From positions 66,615 to 102,708 of the forward strand of contig JADLFF010000037.1 in assembly GCA_020845735.1 (NCBI GenBank): a stretch of 36,094 nucleotides of DNA, in the 5' to 3' direction. The position numbers and the translations under genes are program-made. Of the stretch, positions 7,946 to 14,581 are shown one piece after another (within the stretch, counting starts at the first letter, position 1; each line of letters opens with the position of its first letter). Under the pieces are notes generated by a model that was not told the origin of the DNA, did no database searches, and was given only the letters and a program-made list of their open reading frames with translations. Source of the DNA: Dehalococcoidia bacterium (GTDB taxonomy: Bacteria; Chloroflexota; Dehalococcoidia; UBA2979).

Positions 7946-8452
7946 TCAGAGCCAGCGCGTGCGGCTCTTGAGGGCGGCCTCGATGCGGTCGAGCTGGCCG
8001 CCCTCGTGGTTCTCGAGGGTGCGGAGGATGATGCCGCCGACGCTCAGCGGCGGGCGCCACGGGTACATGTCGGGCACTTTAGTGTCGAGCGTGGCGTCGG
8101 TCATCGCGACGATGTCGGCCCAGGCAGCGGCGTGGGCCTCGCGGGTCTCGTCGACGATCTCGCGCACGGACCTCGTGGCGCGCGAGGCGATCTGCTCCTG
8201 GTTGCGCTCGTCGACGGTGGGTGCGCCGGGGGCCGGTGCGGGTGCGTTGCCCTCGAGGCGTGCGAGGGCGCGCTGGCCCATGCCGGAGACGCGCGCGCTT
8301 GCGGCGACGTGGCAGAGGCAGTCGCGAACCGTCCACTTGCCGCCGTCGTCGAGGAGGCGGTCGTCGGCGTAGGAGGTCATCAGGGGCAGCATCCGTTCGA
8401 GGCGGGCGTCGGCTGCCTTGAACGCGCCCTCGAGTGCCTGGCGGTTGGCCAT
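7946..8452 (-). CDS. DinB-like / maleylpyruvate-isomerase-like four-helix protein
   Basis: This 168-residue protein resembles the DinB/MDMPI_N superfamily: four-helix-bundle proteins with a metal site that include thiol-dependent transferases. A His in KWTVRDCLCHVAASA (His48) and another in TLENHEGGQLDRI (near 148) are placed like the metal-binding histidines of the family. The substrate is unknown; relatives range from thiol S-transferases to proteins of no known activity. ATG 8452 is preceded on the minus strand by AGGGGG. The gene is convergent with acuC and is flanked on both sides by repeats, so it is probably expressed alone. Confidence 0.7.
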   Translation of the reverse strand: MANRQALEGAFKAADARLERMLPLMTSYADDRLLDDGGKWTVRDCLCHVAASARVSGMGQRALARLEGNAPAPAPGAPTVDERNQEQIASRATRSVREIVDETREAHAAAWADIVAMTDATLDTKVPDMYPWRPPLSVGGIILRTLENHEGGQLDRIEAALKSRTRWL

Positions 8453-8598
8453 GAGTCTGCCCCCTGCTCCGTTACCCCTCGTGCCGAGGTGCGGAGTCTA
8501 GTGCGTGTGTGGGCGGGGTGTGTGCCTCGGCGGGCCGGGGGGCATTCAGGCGTTGACGGCCCTCCGGGCCGGCTACCCACCCGCCCTCCCCTTTTCAT

Positions 8599-8632
8599 GC
8601 GAGGGGCTTCGCCCCTCGCGCTCCCCGTGGGG
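8599..8632. repeat. Two-hairpin repeat element, copy 1
   Basis: GCGAGGGGC, TTC, GCCCCTCGC (8599-8619) form a perfect 9-bp hairpin, followed directly by GCTCCCC-GT-GGGG (8620-8632), a second short hairpin. The same two-hairpin layout, preceded by a TTCAT-type sequence, occurs at 19425. It may act as a terminator in both directions. Confidence 0.6.
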
Positions 8633-8666
8633 GGCCTCGATTTGTGAGGGTGGGGGATGGCGGGCC

Positions 8667-8824
8667 CTTCGACAGGCCCAGGGCGAACGGGGGAGGGCGG
8701 GGGTGGCTCGGAGGGGGCGCGATTCGTCGGGGGTGGGGGTGGGCGGTGTGGTTCGCCAGGCTCAGGGCGAACGGATGAGTGCGGGGCTCAGGGCGAACGG
8801 GGGAGGGCGGGGGTGGCTCGGAGG
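8667..8824 (+). repeat. Cluster of three REP-like repeats
   Basis: This part of the 384-bp gap between the DinB-like gene and the SDR gene holds CTTCGACAGGCCCAGGGCGAACGG at 8667-8690, GTTCGCCAGGCTCAGGGCGAACGG at 8751-8774, and a truncated GGGGCTCAGGGCGAACGG at 8783-8800. The first and third share the same 3' extension (GGGAGGGCGGGGGTGGCTCGGAGG at 8691 and 8801), so a unit of about 110 bp has been duplicated. No gene is credible here; the ORFs crossing it encode repeat-derived peptides such as RQAQGER. Confidence 0.75.
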
Positions 8825-8836
8825 AGGGGTGGGGTG

Positions 8837-9625
8837 TCAGACGAGGGTGCGGCCGCCGTCGACGGGGATGGTGACGCCGGTGAGGTACGAGGCGGCGTCG
8901 GAGGCGAGGTAGACGGCGAGGAGGCCGACGTCGCGCATGCGGCCGAAGCGGCCGAGCGGGATGCCTCGGGCGCCGCGCTCCTCGCGATCCGCGAACTGCT
9001 CGGGGGTCATCTGTTCGGGGTCCGGGAACTGGCCGGGGGCGATCGCGTTGACGCGCACGCCTCGAGGGGCCCATTCGAGGGCGAGGGACTCGGTGAAGCG
9101 GGTGAGGCCTGCCTTGGCGGCGGCGTAGGCGGAGCTGTTGGGTGCAGGCCTCAGGGCTGCGAAGGAGGAGATGTTGATCGCGCTGCCGAAGCCCTGCGCG
9201 AGGAGGTGCGGGCCGAAGACGTGACAGCCGACGAAGGCCTGCGTCAGGTTGAGGTCGACGACGCGGTGCCAGTCGGCCTCGGTCATGACGCGGGCCGAGG
9301 ACTCCGGCGCCTCGGCGACGAGGCCCGGGATGGAGTCGCCGACGCAGTTGACGACGACATCGAGGCCGCCCAGCGCCTCGATGATGTCGGCGGAGATGGC
9401 GCGCATCGCCTCGACGCTGGTGCCGTCCGCGGCGAGGCCGATGCTGCGGCGGCCGAGGGCTGTGACCTCGCGGGCGACTTGCGCGGCGTTCGCCTCGCCG
9501 AGGCTGGTGACGGCGACATCGGCGCCGGCCTCGGCCATGACGAGGGCGATCCCCTTGCCGATGCCGCGGCCCGCGCCGGTGATGAGCACCTTGCGTCCGG
9601 CGAGGTCGAAGTCTGCGAGTGTCAT
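8837..9625 (-). CDS. SDR-family NAD(P)-dependent oxidoreductase
   Basis: This is a classical short-chain dehydrogenase/reductase of 262 residues. The cofactor loop TGAGRGIG is at 16-23, the structural Asn is in DLNLTQ (Asn126), and the catalytic Ser154, Tyr167 and Lys171 lie in NISSFAAL and YAAAK. The C-terminus TGVTIPVDGGRTLV is typical of the FabG/gluconate-dehydrogenase-like branch. The substrate cannot be predicted. An insertion around residues 99-112 (SIPGLVAEAPESSA) forms part of the substrate side. ATG 9625 has an AGAGGAG ribosome site on the minus strand. The gene is divergent from the redox gene at 9744; a TACGAT hexamer upstream (about 9650) may be its -10 box. Confidence 0.92.
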   Translation of the reverse strand: MTLADFDLAGRKVLITGAGRGIGKGIALVMAEAGADVAVTSLGEANAAQVAREVTALGRRSIGLAADGTSVEAMRAISADIIEALGGLDVVVNCVGDSIPGLVAEAPESSARVMTEADWHRVVDLNLTQAFVGCHVFGPHLLAQGFGSAINISSFAALRPAPNSSAYAAAKAGLTRFTESLALEWAPRGVRVNAIAPGQFPDPEQMTPEQFADREERGARGIPLGRFGRMRDVGLLAVYLASDAASYLTGVTIPVDGGRTLV

Positions 9626-9743
9626 CGAGCGCTCCTCTGTGCGCGGGTGATCGTAGCTGCGGGGGACGCCTCGGATGCATGGGGAGCGTCTACCATGCGC
9701 AGTCCAGGCTGCCGTAGCCGGGGGCGCACATCGGGAGGTCGCC

Positions 9744-10820
9744 ATGGTCACGATTGTCACGAGCGAGGCGGCCTCGTCGCCGCCGAACGCGCGTCGCGAG
9801 GGCGGGGCGCTGTGGCTCCGCAACGACGAGCTGCTCGCCTCGACCGGTTGGGAGATCAAGCCGGAGGGCGTGTGCCGCGGCGAGGTCTGCGTTCCGCTGC
9901 CCGGCGAGCGTGCGGAGGCGCTGATGGCCGAGCGGGACGGCGCAAGCTGGCTCGACGTGGCGGGGTTCGCGGAGTACGTCGGGCAGACCTCGGCGCACGA
10001 TGCGGCGACGGACACGTGGTACTTCGGGCCGGGGCCCGAGGAGCGGCGTGGCCACCTCGACATGCTGGACGCGCCGGACTTCGAGCTGCGGGACCTCGAG
10101 GGACGGACGCACCGCCTCTCGGACCACCGGGGGAAGAAGGTGCTGCTGGCGGTGTGGGCCTCATGGTGAGGGTGTCGCTTTGACCTGCCGGTCTGGCAGG
10201 ACCTTCGCAACGAGCTGCACACGCAGGGCTTCGAGGTGATCACCGTCGGCTGCGACGTGAAGGGCGCCGAGGTCGAGCGCGAGTACATCGAGGCGGCGCG
10301 GCCCGAGCACCCGTCGCTCCTCGATCCCACGTTCATCGTGCCCGAGCTCTACAACACGCGGAACGTGCCCGCCGTGTTCTGGATCGACGAGGACGGGTGG
10401 ATCGTGCGGGGGAACGACCCCGTGTACGCCACGCGCCGGAACCGTGAGACCGGCGAGACCACGATCAACGAGCGCTACCTCGAGGCCGTGCGCGACTGGG
10501 TGCGCCACGGATCGAGGAGCGCGTACCTCACATCGCAGTTGGAGACGCAGCGACGGGTGGGCGCGACCGACGAGGCGAACGACCAGGCGATGGCGCACTT
10601 CCGCCTCGGCGTGCACCTGGACCGGAACGGCCACCACGAGGAGGCCGTGGCCCAGTTCAAGGCGGCGCTGGCGCTGAAGCCCGAGAACTGGAACTACCGC
10701 CGGCAGGCGTACAACCTCGGGAGCGCGGACGAGTACGGGATCACGATGCAGGAGGCGATGCAGACCGTGGGGCCGATGTACGCGATGCCCCTCGAGCTGC
10801 CGGAGGTGCAGAGCACGTAG
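9744..10820 (+). CDS. Predicted selenoprotein: ResA/TlpA-like redox protein with in-frame TGA (WAxxUGC)
   Basis: The frame from ATG 9744 (ribosome site GGGAGG, 9733-9738) stops at TGA 10167-10169, yet the same frame continues without change to TAG 10820, and both halves belong to one thioredoxin-fold protein. The TGA falls exactly where the first active-site cysteine is expected: VWASW-U-GCRFDLP, with Sec142, Gly143, Cys144. Reading TGA as selenocysteine gives 358 residues: an N-domain with Cys44/Cys49, a redoxin domain (about 110-250, with the LDAPDFEL start and the NVPAVFWIDEDG cis-Pro strand), and a helical TPR-like tail (about 270-320, HFRLGVHLDRNGHHEEAV). A SECIS-like hairpin with a GGTCT loop follows the TGA. 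From memory, curated collections name a family ResA-like WAxxUGC motif-containing protein; this fits it. The role is probably thiol-based reduction; the partner is unknown. The alternative is a nonsense-mutated pseudogene, which is less likely given the motif and hairpin. Confidence 0.88.
10182..10202 (+). promoter_or_regulatory. Bacterial SECIS-like hairpin
   Basis: CCTGCC (10184-10189) pairs with GGCAGG (10195-10200) around the pentaloop GGTCT (10190-10194); G10182/C10202 could add an outer pair past an A-A mismatch. The loop starts 20 nt after the in-frame TGA. The E. coli fdhF SECIS has the same GGUCU apical loop about 18 nt after its UGA, so distance, loop and stem all suit SelB binding. 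Confidence 0.85.
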
Positions 10821-10924
10821 CTGTTGCATCGAGGGGTGCCGTTGTTGCCTGTTCGCAACGCGGCCCCCTCGAGAGCTGCCTACAGTCAGGGACCGAGTGG
10901 GTGCGGCACCGTGAGGGGCGAGCG

Positions 10925-12073
10925 GTGAGCATCGGATGGTGGCCGGCCGCAAGCGACGCGCCGTGGACCTGGGGCTGGCACGGGTACCTCGGTGTGTGGG
11001 TGATCGTGGCCGCCGTGGGTGGGGTCGTTGCCCTCGAGTGGCGGCGGGCCTCGCGAGCCAGGGGGCTGCCCGATCCTCAGGCGCGGCAACGGCGGTGGTG
11101 CGCCCTCGCGGGTGTGGCGCTGCTCTGGACCGCGCTCGACTGGCCTCTGGGAGCGCTGGCCTCGGTGCTGCTGTCCGCGGCGGCCGTGCAGTACCTCGTG
11201 TTGAGCCTCGCGGTGGCGCCGTTGCTGCTCTATGGCCTGCCGCGGCTGCCGCAGGCGCCGCGACACGCCTCGGTGGGCGGCCTGTGGCGTCCGCCGGTGC
11301 AGCTGCTGACCGGGGCAGCGTTCGCGGCCGTGCTGCTCGGGGGATCCGCGACCGTCGTCGTCGACCGGCTGCGGCCGAGCGAAGCGGGGTCGATGCTCCT
11401 CGGGGTGCTGTGGCTGGCGGCGGCGGTGGCGCTGTGGTGGCCCGTGCTGCGGCGGGACGGGCGGCAGCTGCGCTACATGGCTGCGGTCGCGTACCTGTTC
11501 GTGCCGTTCATCCTCCCGAAGTTGCCCGGGCTCGTGTACATCCTCGAGAGCCGGCCCGTGTACGAGGTGTACGCGGCCGCGCCTCGAGTGGCCGGGCTGA
11601 CGATGACCGCGGTGGGGGACCAGCGGCTGGCGGGGGCGATCCTGTGGTCGGCGGGGACCGTGCTCGTGTTCGTGTCGCTGGGGCTGCTGTTTGCGGCGTG
11701 GTACCGCGACGAGCGACGGGTGACGCAACCCGCGAGCCTGCAGGTGCCTGCGGACCCCGAGCTGGTGGCCGAGCTGTTCACGATCCCCGGGGCGTGGACC
11801 GCCCTCGAGCGGGTGATTGAGGGGCTGGAGGCGAGCCTGCCGCTCGAGCGGCAGGGCGTGGAGCTGCGCATCGCGGTCCGCGAGGTGGCCTCGGCGCGAC
11901 GTGTGGTGGTGGAGCTGCACGCGCCGTTCGACGACGAGTCGTCGGCGGTGGTGTCCGCGCACATGACTCGGGACCTGCGGCGGTACCTCGCGGGGTTGTC
12001 CGGGGAGCAGCGGGCGGCGATCGAGGCGCACCTCGGGTTTGAGGTGGTGTCGTTCCGGCCTCGGCCGCACTGA
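10925..12073 (+). CDS. CtaG-family (caa3-type) cytochrome c oxidase assembly membrane protein with C-terminal extension
   Basis: The first 270 or so residues form a multi-helix membrane domain of the caa3_CtaG family, which in Bacillus is needed for maturation of the copper-containing caa3 oxidase. Typical elements are WGWHGYLGVWVIV, the LLWTALDWPLGALA segment and the QYLVLSLAVAPLLLYGLP helix. After the last membrane helix (LVFVSLGLLFAAWYRDERR) comes about 110 residues of soluble, charged sequence that I do not recognise and that is not part of the standard family. GTG 10925 is preferred because GAGGGG (10913-10918) lies 6 nt upstream. No oxidase subunit genes are nearby, so a role in oxidase assembly rests on family resemblance. 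Confidence 0.8.
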   Translation: MSIGWWPAASDAPWTWGWHGYLGVWVIVAAVGGVVALEWRRASRARGLPDPQARQRRWCALAGVALLWTALDWPLGALASVLLSAAAVQYLVLSLAVAPLLLYGLPRLPQAPRHASVGGLWRPPVQLLTGAAFAAVLLGGSATVVVDRLRPSEAGSMLLGVLWLAAAVALWWPVLRRDGRQLRYMAAVAYLFVPFILPKLPGLVYILESRPVYEVYAAAPRVAGLTMTAVGDQRLAGAILWSAGTVLVFVSLGLLFAAWYRDERRVTQPASLQVPADPELVAELFTIPGAWTALERVIEGLEASLPLERQGVELRIAVREVASARRVVVELHAPFDDESSAVVSAHMTRDLRRYLAGLSGEQRAAIEAHLGFEVVSFRPRPH

Positions 12074-12096
12074 GGACACGCTCCGGGCGCCCTCCC

Positions 12097-12170
12097 CGTT
12101 CGTGGTGAGCCCCGCCGTCCCGCTCCGAGCCCGGCCCCGCCTTCCCCGTTCGTGGTGAGCCTGTCGAACC
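12097..12170 (-). repeat. Two reverse-oriented REP-like copies
   Basis: CCGTTCGTGGTGAGCCCCGCC (12096-12117, truncated) and a full reverse copy at 12146-12170 lie just after the ctaG-like gene, opposite in orientation to the array that starts at 12281. Transcripts through the gap could fold reverse copies onto forward copies. Confidence 0.65.
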
Positions 12171-12280
12171 ACCCGCCAACCTCGACAGGCGCGAATCGAG
12201 GAAGTCCGACGGCGCGCCCACCTCGACGCACGATTGGTCGTCCGGAGGCCTCGATTCGCGCTGACTGTCTCGCCCGTGTG

Positions 12281-12624
12281 GTTCGACAGGCTCACCACGA
12301 ACGGTGGAGGGCGGGGGCTTGCCTCGGACGGGGGAGGTGGGTCCTCGATTCGTGCTTGTTGAGGACAGCGGTGTGGTTCGCCAGGCTCACCACGAACGGT
12401 GGAGGGCGGGTGGCCTGCCTCGGACGGGGAAGGGAGTCCTCGATACGAGCTTGTTGAGGACGGCGGGGTGGTTCGACAGGCTCACCACGAACGGGGGAAG
12501 GCGGGTGGCTTGCCTCGGAGGGGGGTGGGAGTGCTCGATTCGTGGGTGTTGAGGACGGCGGGGTGGTTCGACAGGCTCACCACGAACGGTGGAAGGCGAG
12601 GGGCTTGCCTCGGAGGGGTGGGGG
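12281..12624 (+). repeat. Tandem array of four REP-containing units, exact 95-bp period
   Basis: GTTCG(A/C)CAGGCTCACCACGAACGG begins at 12281, 12376, 12471 and 12566, each exactly 95 bp apart. Each unit continues with a GGTGGAGGGCGGG-like stretch, a TTGCCTCGGA-GGGG segment, and (units 1-3) a CCTCGATTCGTGCTTGTTGAGGAC-like segment. The array ends against the 3' end of the LuxR-type gene. Because 95 is not a multiple of 3, the ORFs through it shift frame and are not genes. This and the reverse copies account for the whole 551-bp gap from 12074. Confidence 0.85.
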
Positions 12625-13236
12625 CTAGAGGGAGAGCAGGCCGAGGCGGACGGCGACGGAGACCGCCTCGGCGCGGGACTGGGCGCCGAGCTTGCTGAGG
12701 ACCGCGCCGACGTGGAACTTCGCGGTGTGCTCGGAGATGCCGAGCTGGAGGGCGATGGCGCGGTTCGTCATGCCGACGGCGACGAGCGAGAGCACCTCGC
12801 GTTCGCGATCCGTGAGGGCGATGCGGTCGTCCTCGGGGGCGGCGCGCGCCTCGAGGTGGGGGTCGACGACCGCGAGGCCCGCGCCGACGGCGAGCACCGC
12901 CGCGGCGAGCTCGGCGTCCGAGGCCTCGCGGCGCAACCAGCCGCGCGCGGGCGTACCGGGCACGAGGGCTCGGGGTGGGACGTGATCCGCCAGGAGGACG
13001 ACCGCCGCGCCCTCAGCCTCTGCCGCGGCGACGATGCCGTCCGTGTCCGCCTCGGCGCCCGCGGGGACATCGACGACCACGACCTCGGCGCCGGGGAGTG
13101 CGAGGCCCGGGCCGGACTGGCCGGTGACCTCGAAGCCCGCGTGCTCGAGGAGGTCGCGGAGCCCGGCACGGACGGCCGGGCTCCGGGCGTAGACCGCCAC
13201 CGCGGGGAGGTCGCGGGTGGGTGTGCGGGTCAGCAC
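12625..13236 (-). CDS. LuxR/NarL-type transcriptional regulator with degenerate receiver
   Basis: The C-terminal 65 residues are a clear LuxR-type helix-turn-helix (LTDREREVLSLVAVGMTNRAIA and LGISEHTAKFHVGAVLSKL). The N-terminal part resembles a NarL-type receiver (AVAVYARSPAVRAGLRDLL, then VVVVDVPAG), but the acidic pair before the first helix is missing and the conserved Lys is replaced (GWLRREAS), so normal phosphorylation is doubtful. No histidine kinase is nearby. GTG 13236 gives 203 residues with GAGGCGAGG 8 nt upstream; a TTG at 13338 would add 34 low-complexity residues and overlap the protease gene. It lies 85 bp after the protease on the same strand and is probably co-transcribed with it. 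Confidence 0.8.
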   Translation of the reverse strand: MLTRTPTRDLPAVAVYARSPAVRAGLRDLLEHAGFEVTGQSGPGLALPGAEVVVVDVPAGAEADTDGIVAAAEAEGAAVVLLADHVPPRALVPGTPARGWLRREASDAELAAAVLAVGAGLAVVDPHLEARAAPEDDRIALTDREREVLSLVAVGMTNRAIALQLGISEHTAKFHVGAVLSKLGAQSRAEAVSVAVRLGLLSL

Positions 13237-13321
13237 CGGGCGGGCCTCGCCTCGAGGGGTGGCCGGGCGGTGTGAGCGCGCTCGGCTGGCACGCGTGCCT
13301 CGATCCTCACGTGGCGCGGGG

Positions 13322-14230
13322 CTAGGCGCGTTCGCCAAGCGTGACGCTGCGCTCGAGCGGTTCGCCGCCGCGCAGGACGCGGAGTGGTACCGCCTCGCCG
13401 ACGCGCTCCGGGCCGAGCTGCGCCTGGAGGTCGGCGGCGTCCGTGATTGCGGCGTCGCCCAGTCCGACGAGGATGTCCCCGACGAGGATGCCCGCGGCGT
13501 CCGCCGGACTCGATGGCTCCACGGAGACGATCAGCAGGCCCGATTCCTGGTTGCCGGCCTTCGCGGCGAGCGCCGCAGGGAGGGCCACGGGCTGGCTGCC
13601 GATGCCGACGTAGGCGCGGCTGATGCGGCCCTTGGCGAGGAGGATGTCGATGACTCGAGCGGCGGCGGGGGCCGGGATCGCGATGCCCTGGCCCGGGCCG
13701 AACCTCGAGGTGTTGATGCCGATGAGGCGGCCGCCCGCATCGATGAGCGGGCCGCCGGAGAAGCCGGGGAAGAAGGTGACGTCGCTGCGGACGAAGCCCT
13801 CGATCTGGCGGCCGCGCCGGGTGCGCCACTGCCCGCCGAGTGCGCTGACGACGCCGAGCGAGGCCTGGATCGAGCTGCCCGGGCGGCCGAGGCCGAGCGC
13901 GAGCTGACCGACGCGCGCGGAGCCCTCGGGGGCGCGGTCTGCGGCGGGGAGGGTGGCGCCCTCGAGGCGGAGCACGGCGAGGTCCGTGCCCGGGTCGCGG
14001 CCCACGACGTGGGCGCGGCTGGTGGAGCCATCGGGGAGGCCGATCTGCACGTCGTCCTCGGACTCGATGACGTGGTCGGCGGTGACCACGACGCCCTCGG
14101 CGTTCCAGGCGACGCCGGTGGCGCCGAGGCGTCGGCGGGCGACGACTCGGACCGTCCAGGCGGCGGCGCGGTCGACCGCGTCGGCGAGGAGGTTGGAGAG
14201 CGCGAGAGCCGCGCCCGGTTCACTCGTCAT
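13322..14230 (-). CDS. Trypsin-like serine protease with PDZ domain (HtrA/DegP family)
   Basis: This 302-residue protein has an S1C protease domain with the full triad: His in VVTADHVI, Asp in GTDLAVLRL, and Ser in FFPGFSGGPL (GxSGGP). A PDZ domain follows (about residues 205-300, with VSVEPSSPADAAGILVGDILVGL). HtrA proteases degrade or fold damaged proteins, usually in the periplasm or outside the membrane. Here no signal peptide or membrane segment is visible, and the N-terminus MTSEPGAALALSNLLADAVDRAAA suggests a cytoplasmic enzyme, as in some short relatives. ATG 14230 has GGAG 9 nt upstream; an earlier in-frame ATG at 14272 is possible but adds an unrelated stretch. The upstream gap holds repeated 12-bp sites. 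Confidence 0.85.
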   Translation of the reverse strand: MTSEPGAALALSNLLADAVDRAAAWTVRVVARRRLGATGVAWNAEGVVVTADHVIESEDDVQIGLPDGSTSRAHVVGRDPGTDLAVLRLEGATLPAADRAPEGSARVGQLALGLGRPGSSIQASLGVVSALGGQWRTRRGRQIEGFVRSDVTFFPGFSGGPLIDAGGRLIGINTSRFGPGQGIAIPAPAAARVIDILLAKGRISRAYVGIGSQPVALPAALAAKAGNQESGLLIVSVEPSSPADAAGILVGDILVGLGDAAITDAADLQAQLGPERVGEAVPLRVLRGGEPLERSVTLGERA

Positions 14231-14263
14231 AAGGAACGACTCCATCTGTGCTGGGCCGCTGAA

Positions 14264-14312
14264 GTGTGTCACTCGCGGTGCCCCTCGCGGGTTGCGGGGT
14301 GTGTCACTCGAG
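14264..14312. promoter_or_regulatory. Duplicated 12-bp site and CACTCGAGTG palindrome upstream of the protease gene
   Basis: GTGTGTCACTCG occurs at 14264-14275 and again at 14299-14310, 35 bp apart on the same DNA face to within half a turn, and the second copy runs into the palindrome CACTCGAGTG (14305-14314). They sit in the divergent gap between the protease gene and the secreted-protein gene and may be operators, for example for the LuxR-type regulator encoded after the protease. That link is inference. Confidence 0.4.
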
Positions 14313-14404
14313 TGGGAGGAGGATCGCGCGCTGGGATTGGCGTCGAATCACCCGAACGGGTAGTGGGGTTGTGGCGGAGTGGGGAGGGGTGTGGTGGCGC
14401 TGGA

Positions 14405-14460
14405 ATGTCAATAGCCAGGGTTCACAATAATTGGTGATGTTATCAAAAGTGTTTGAAAAG
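14405..14460. promoter_or_regulatory. AT-rich island in a divergent gap
   Basis: Within the 351-bp gap 14231-14581, this stretch (AATGTCAATAGC, then ATAATTGGTGATG and TATCAAAAGTG) is much richer in A and T than any other part of the window and is a likely promoter or protein-binding region for the + strand gene at 14582. One possible pair is TTGGTG and TGAAAA with 17 nt between them, a weak match. The remaining bases up to 14581 show nothing clear. Confidence 0.4.
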
Positions 14461-14581
14461 CGTAGCGGGCTCGTTTACCGTCCCTGCGAGGTCGGGCGCA
14501 CCGCGCCGGCCACCGAGACACGGAAGTCTGCCGCGGGGCCCTCGCTGGTGCCGTCGGTGGTCCACACAGCTGGAGATGCGG

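Noticed and set aside
10167..10169. TGA in the redox gene as an ordinary nonsense mutation or sequence error
   Set aside because: The TGA falls exactly on the active-site Cys position and is followed by a SECIS-like hairpin with the right loop and distance; chance is a poor explanation, though only genome context can settle it.
12281..12624. Possible CRISPR array
   Set aside because: The spacing is regular, but the sequences between the cores are themselves repeats, not unique spacers, and no cas genes are present.
12152..12698. Several short + strand frames through the repeats (peptides such as VVRQAHHER and FDRLTTNG)
   Set aside because: They are translations of the repeat core in shifting frames; a 95-bp period cannot preserve a frame.
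12625..13338. The longest start (TTG 13338) for the LuxR-type gene
   Set aside because: It would overlap the protease end and add a low-complexity stretch; GTG 13236 has a ribosome site and matches the domain start.
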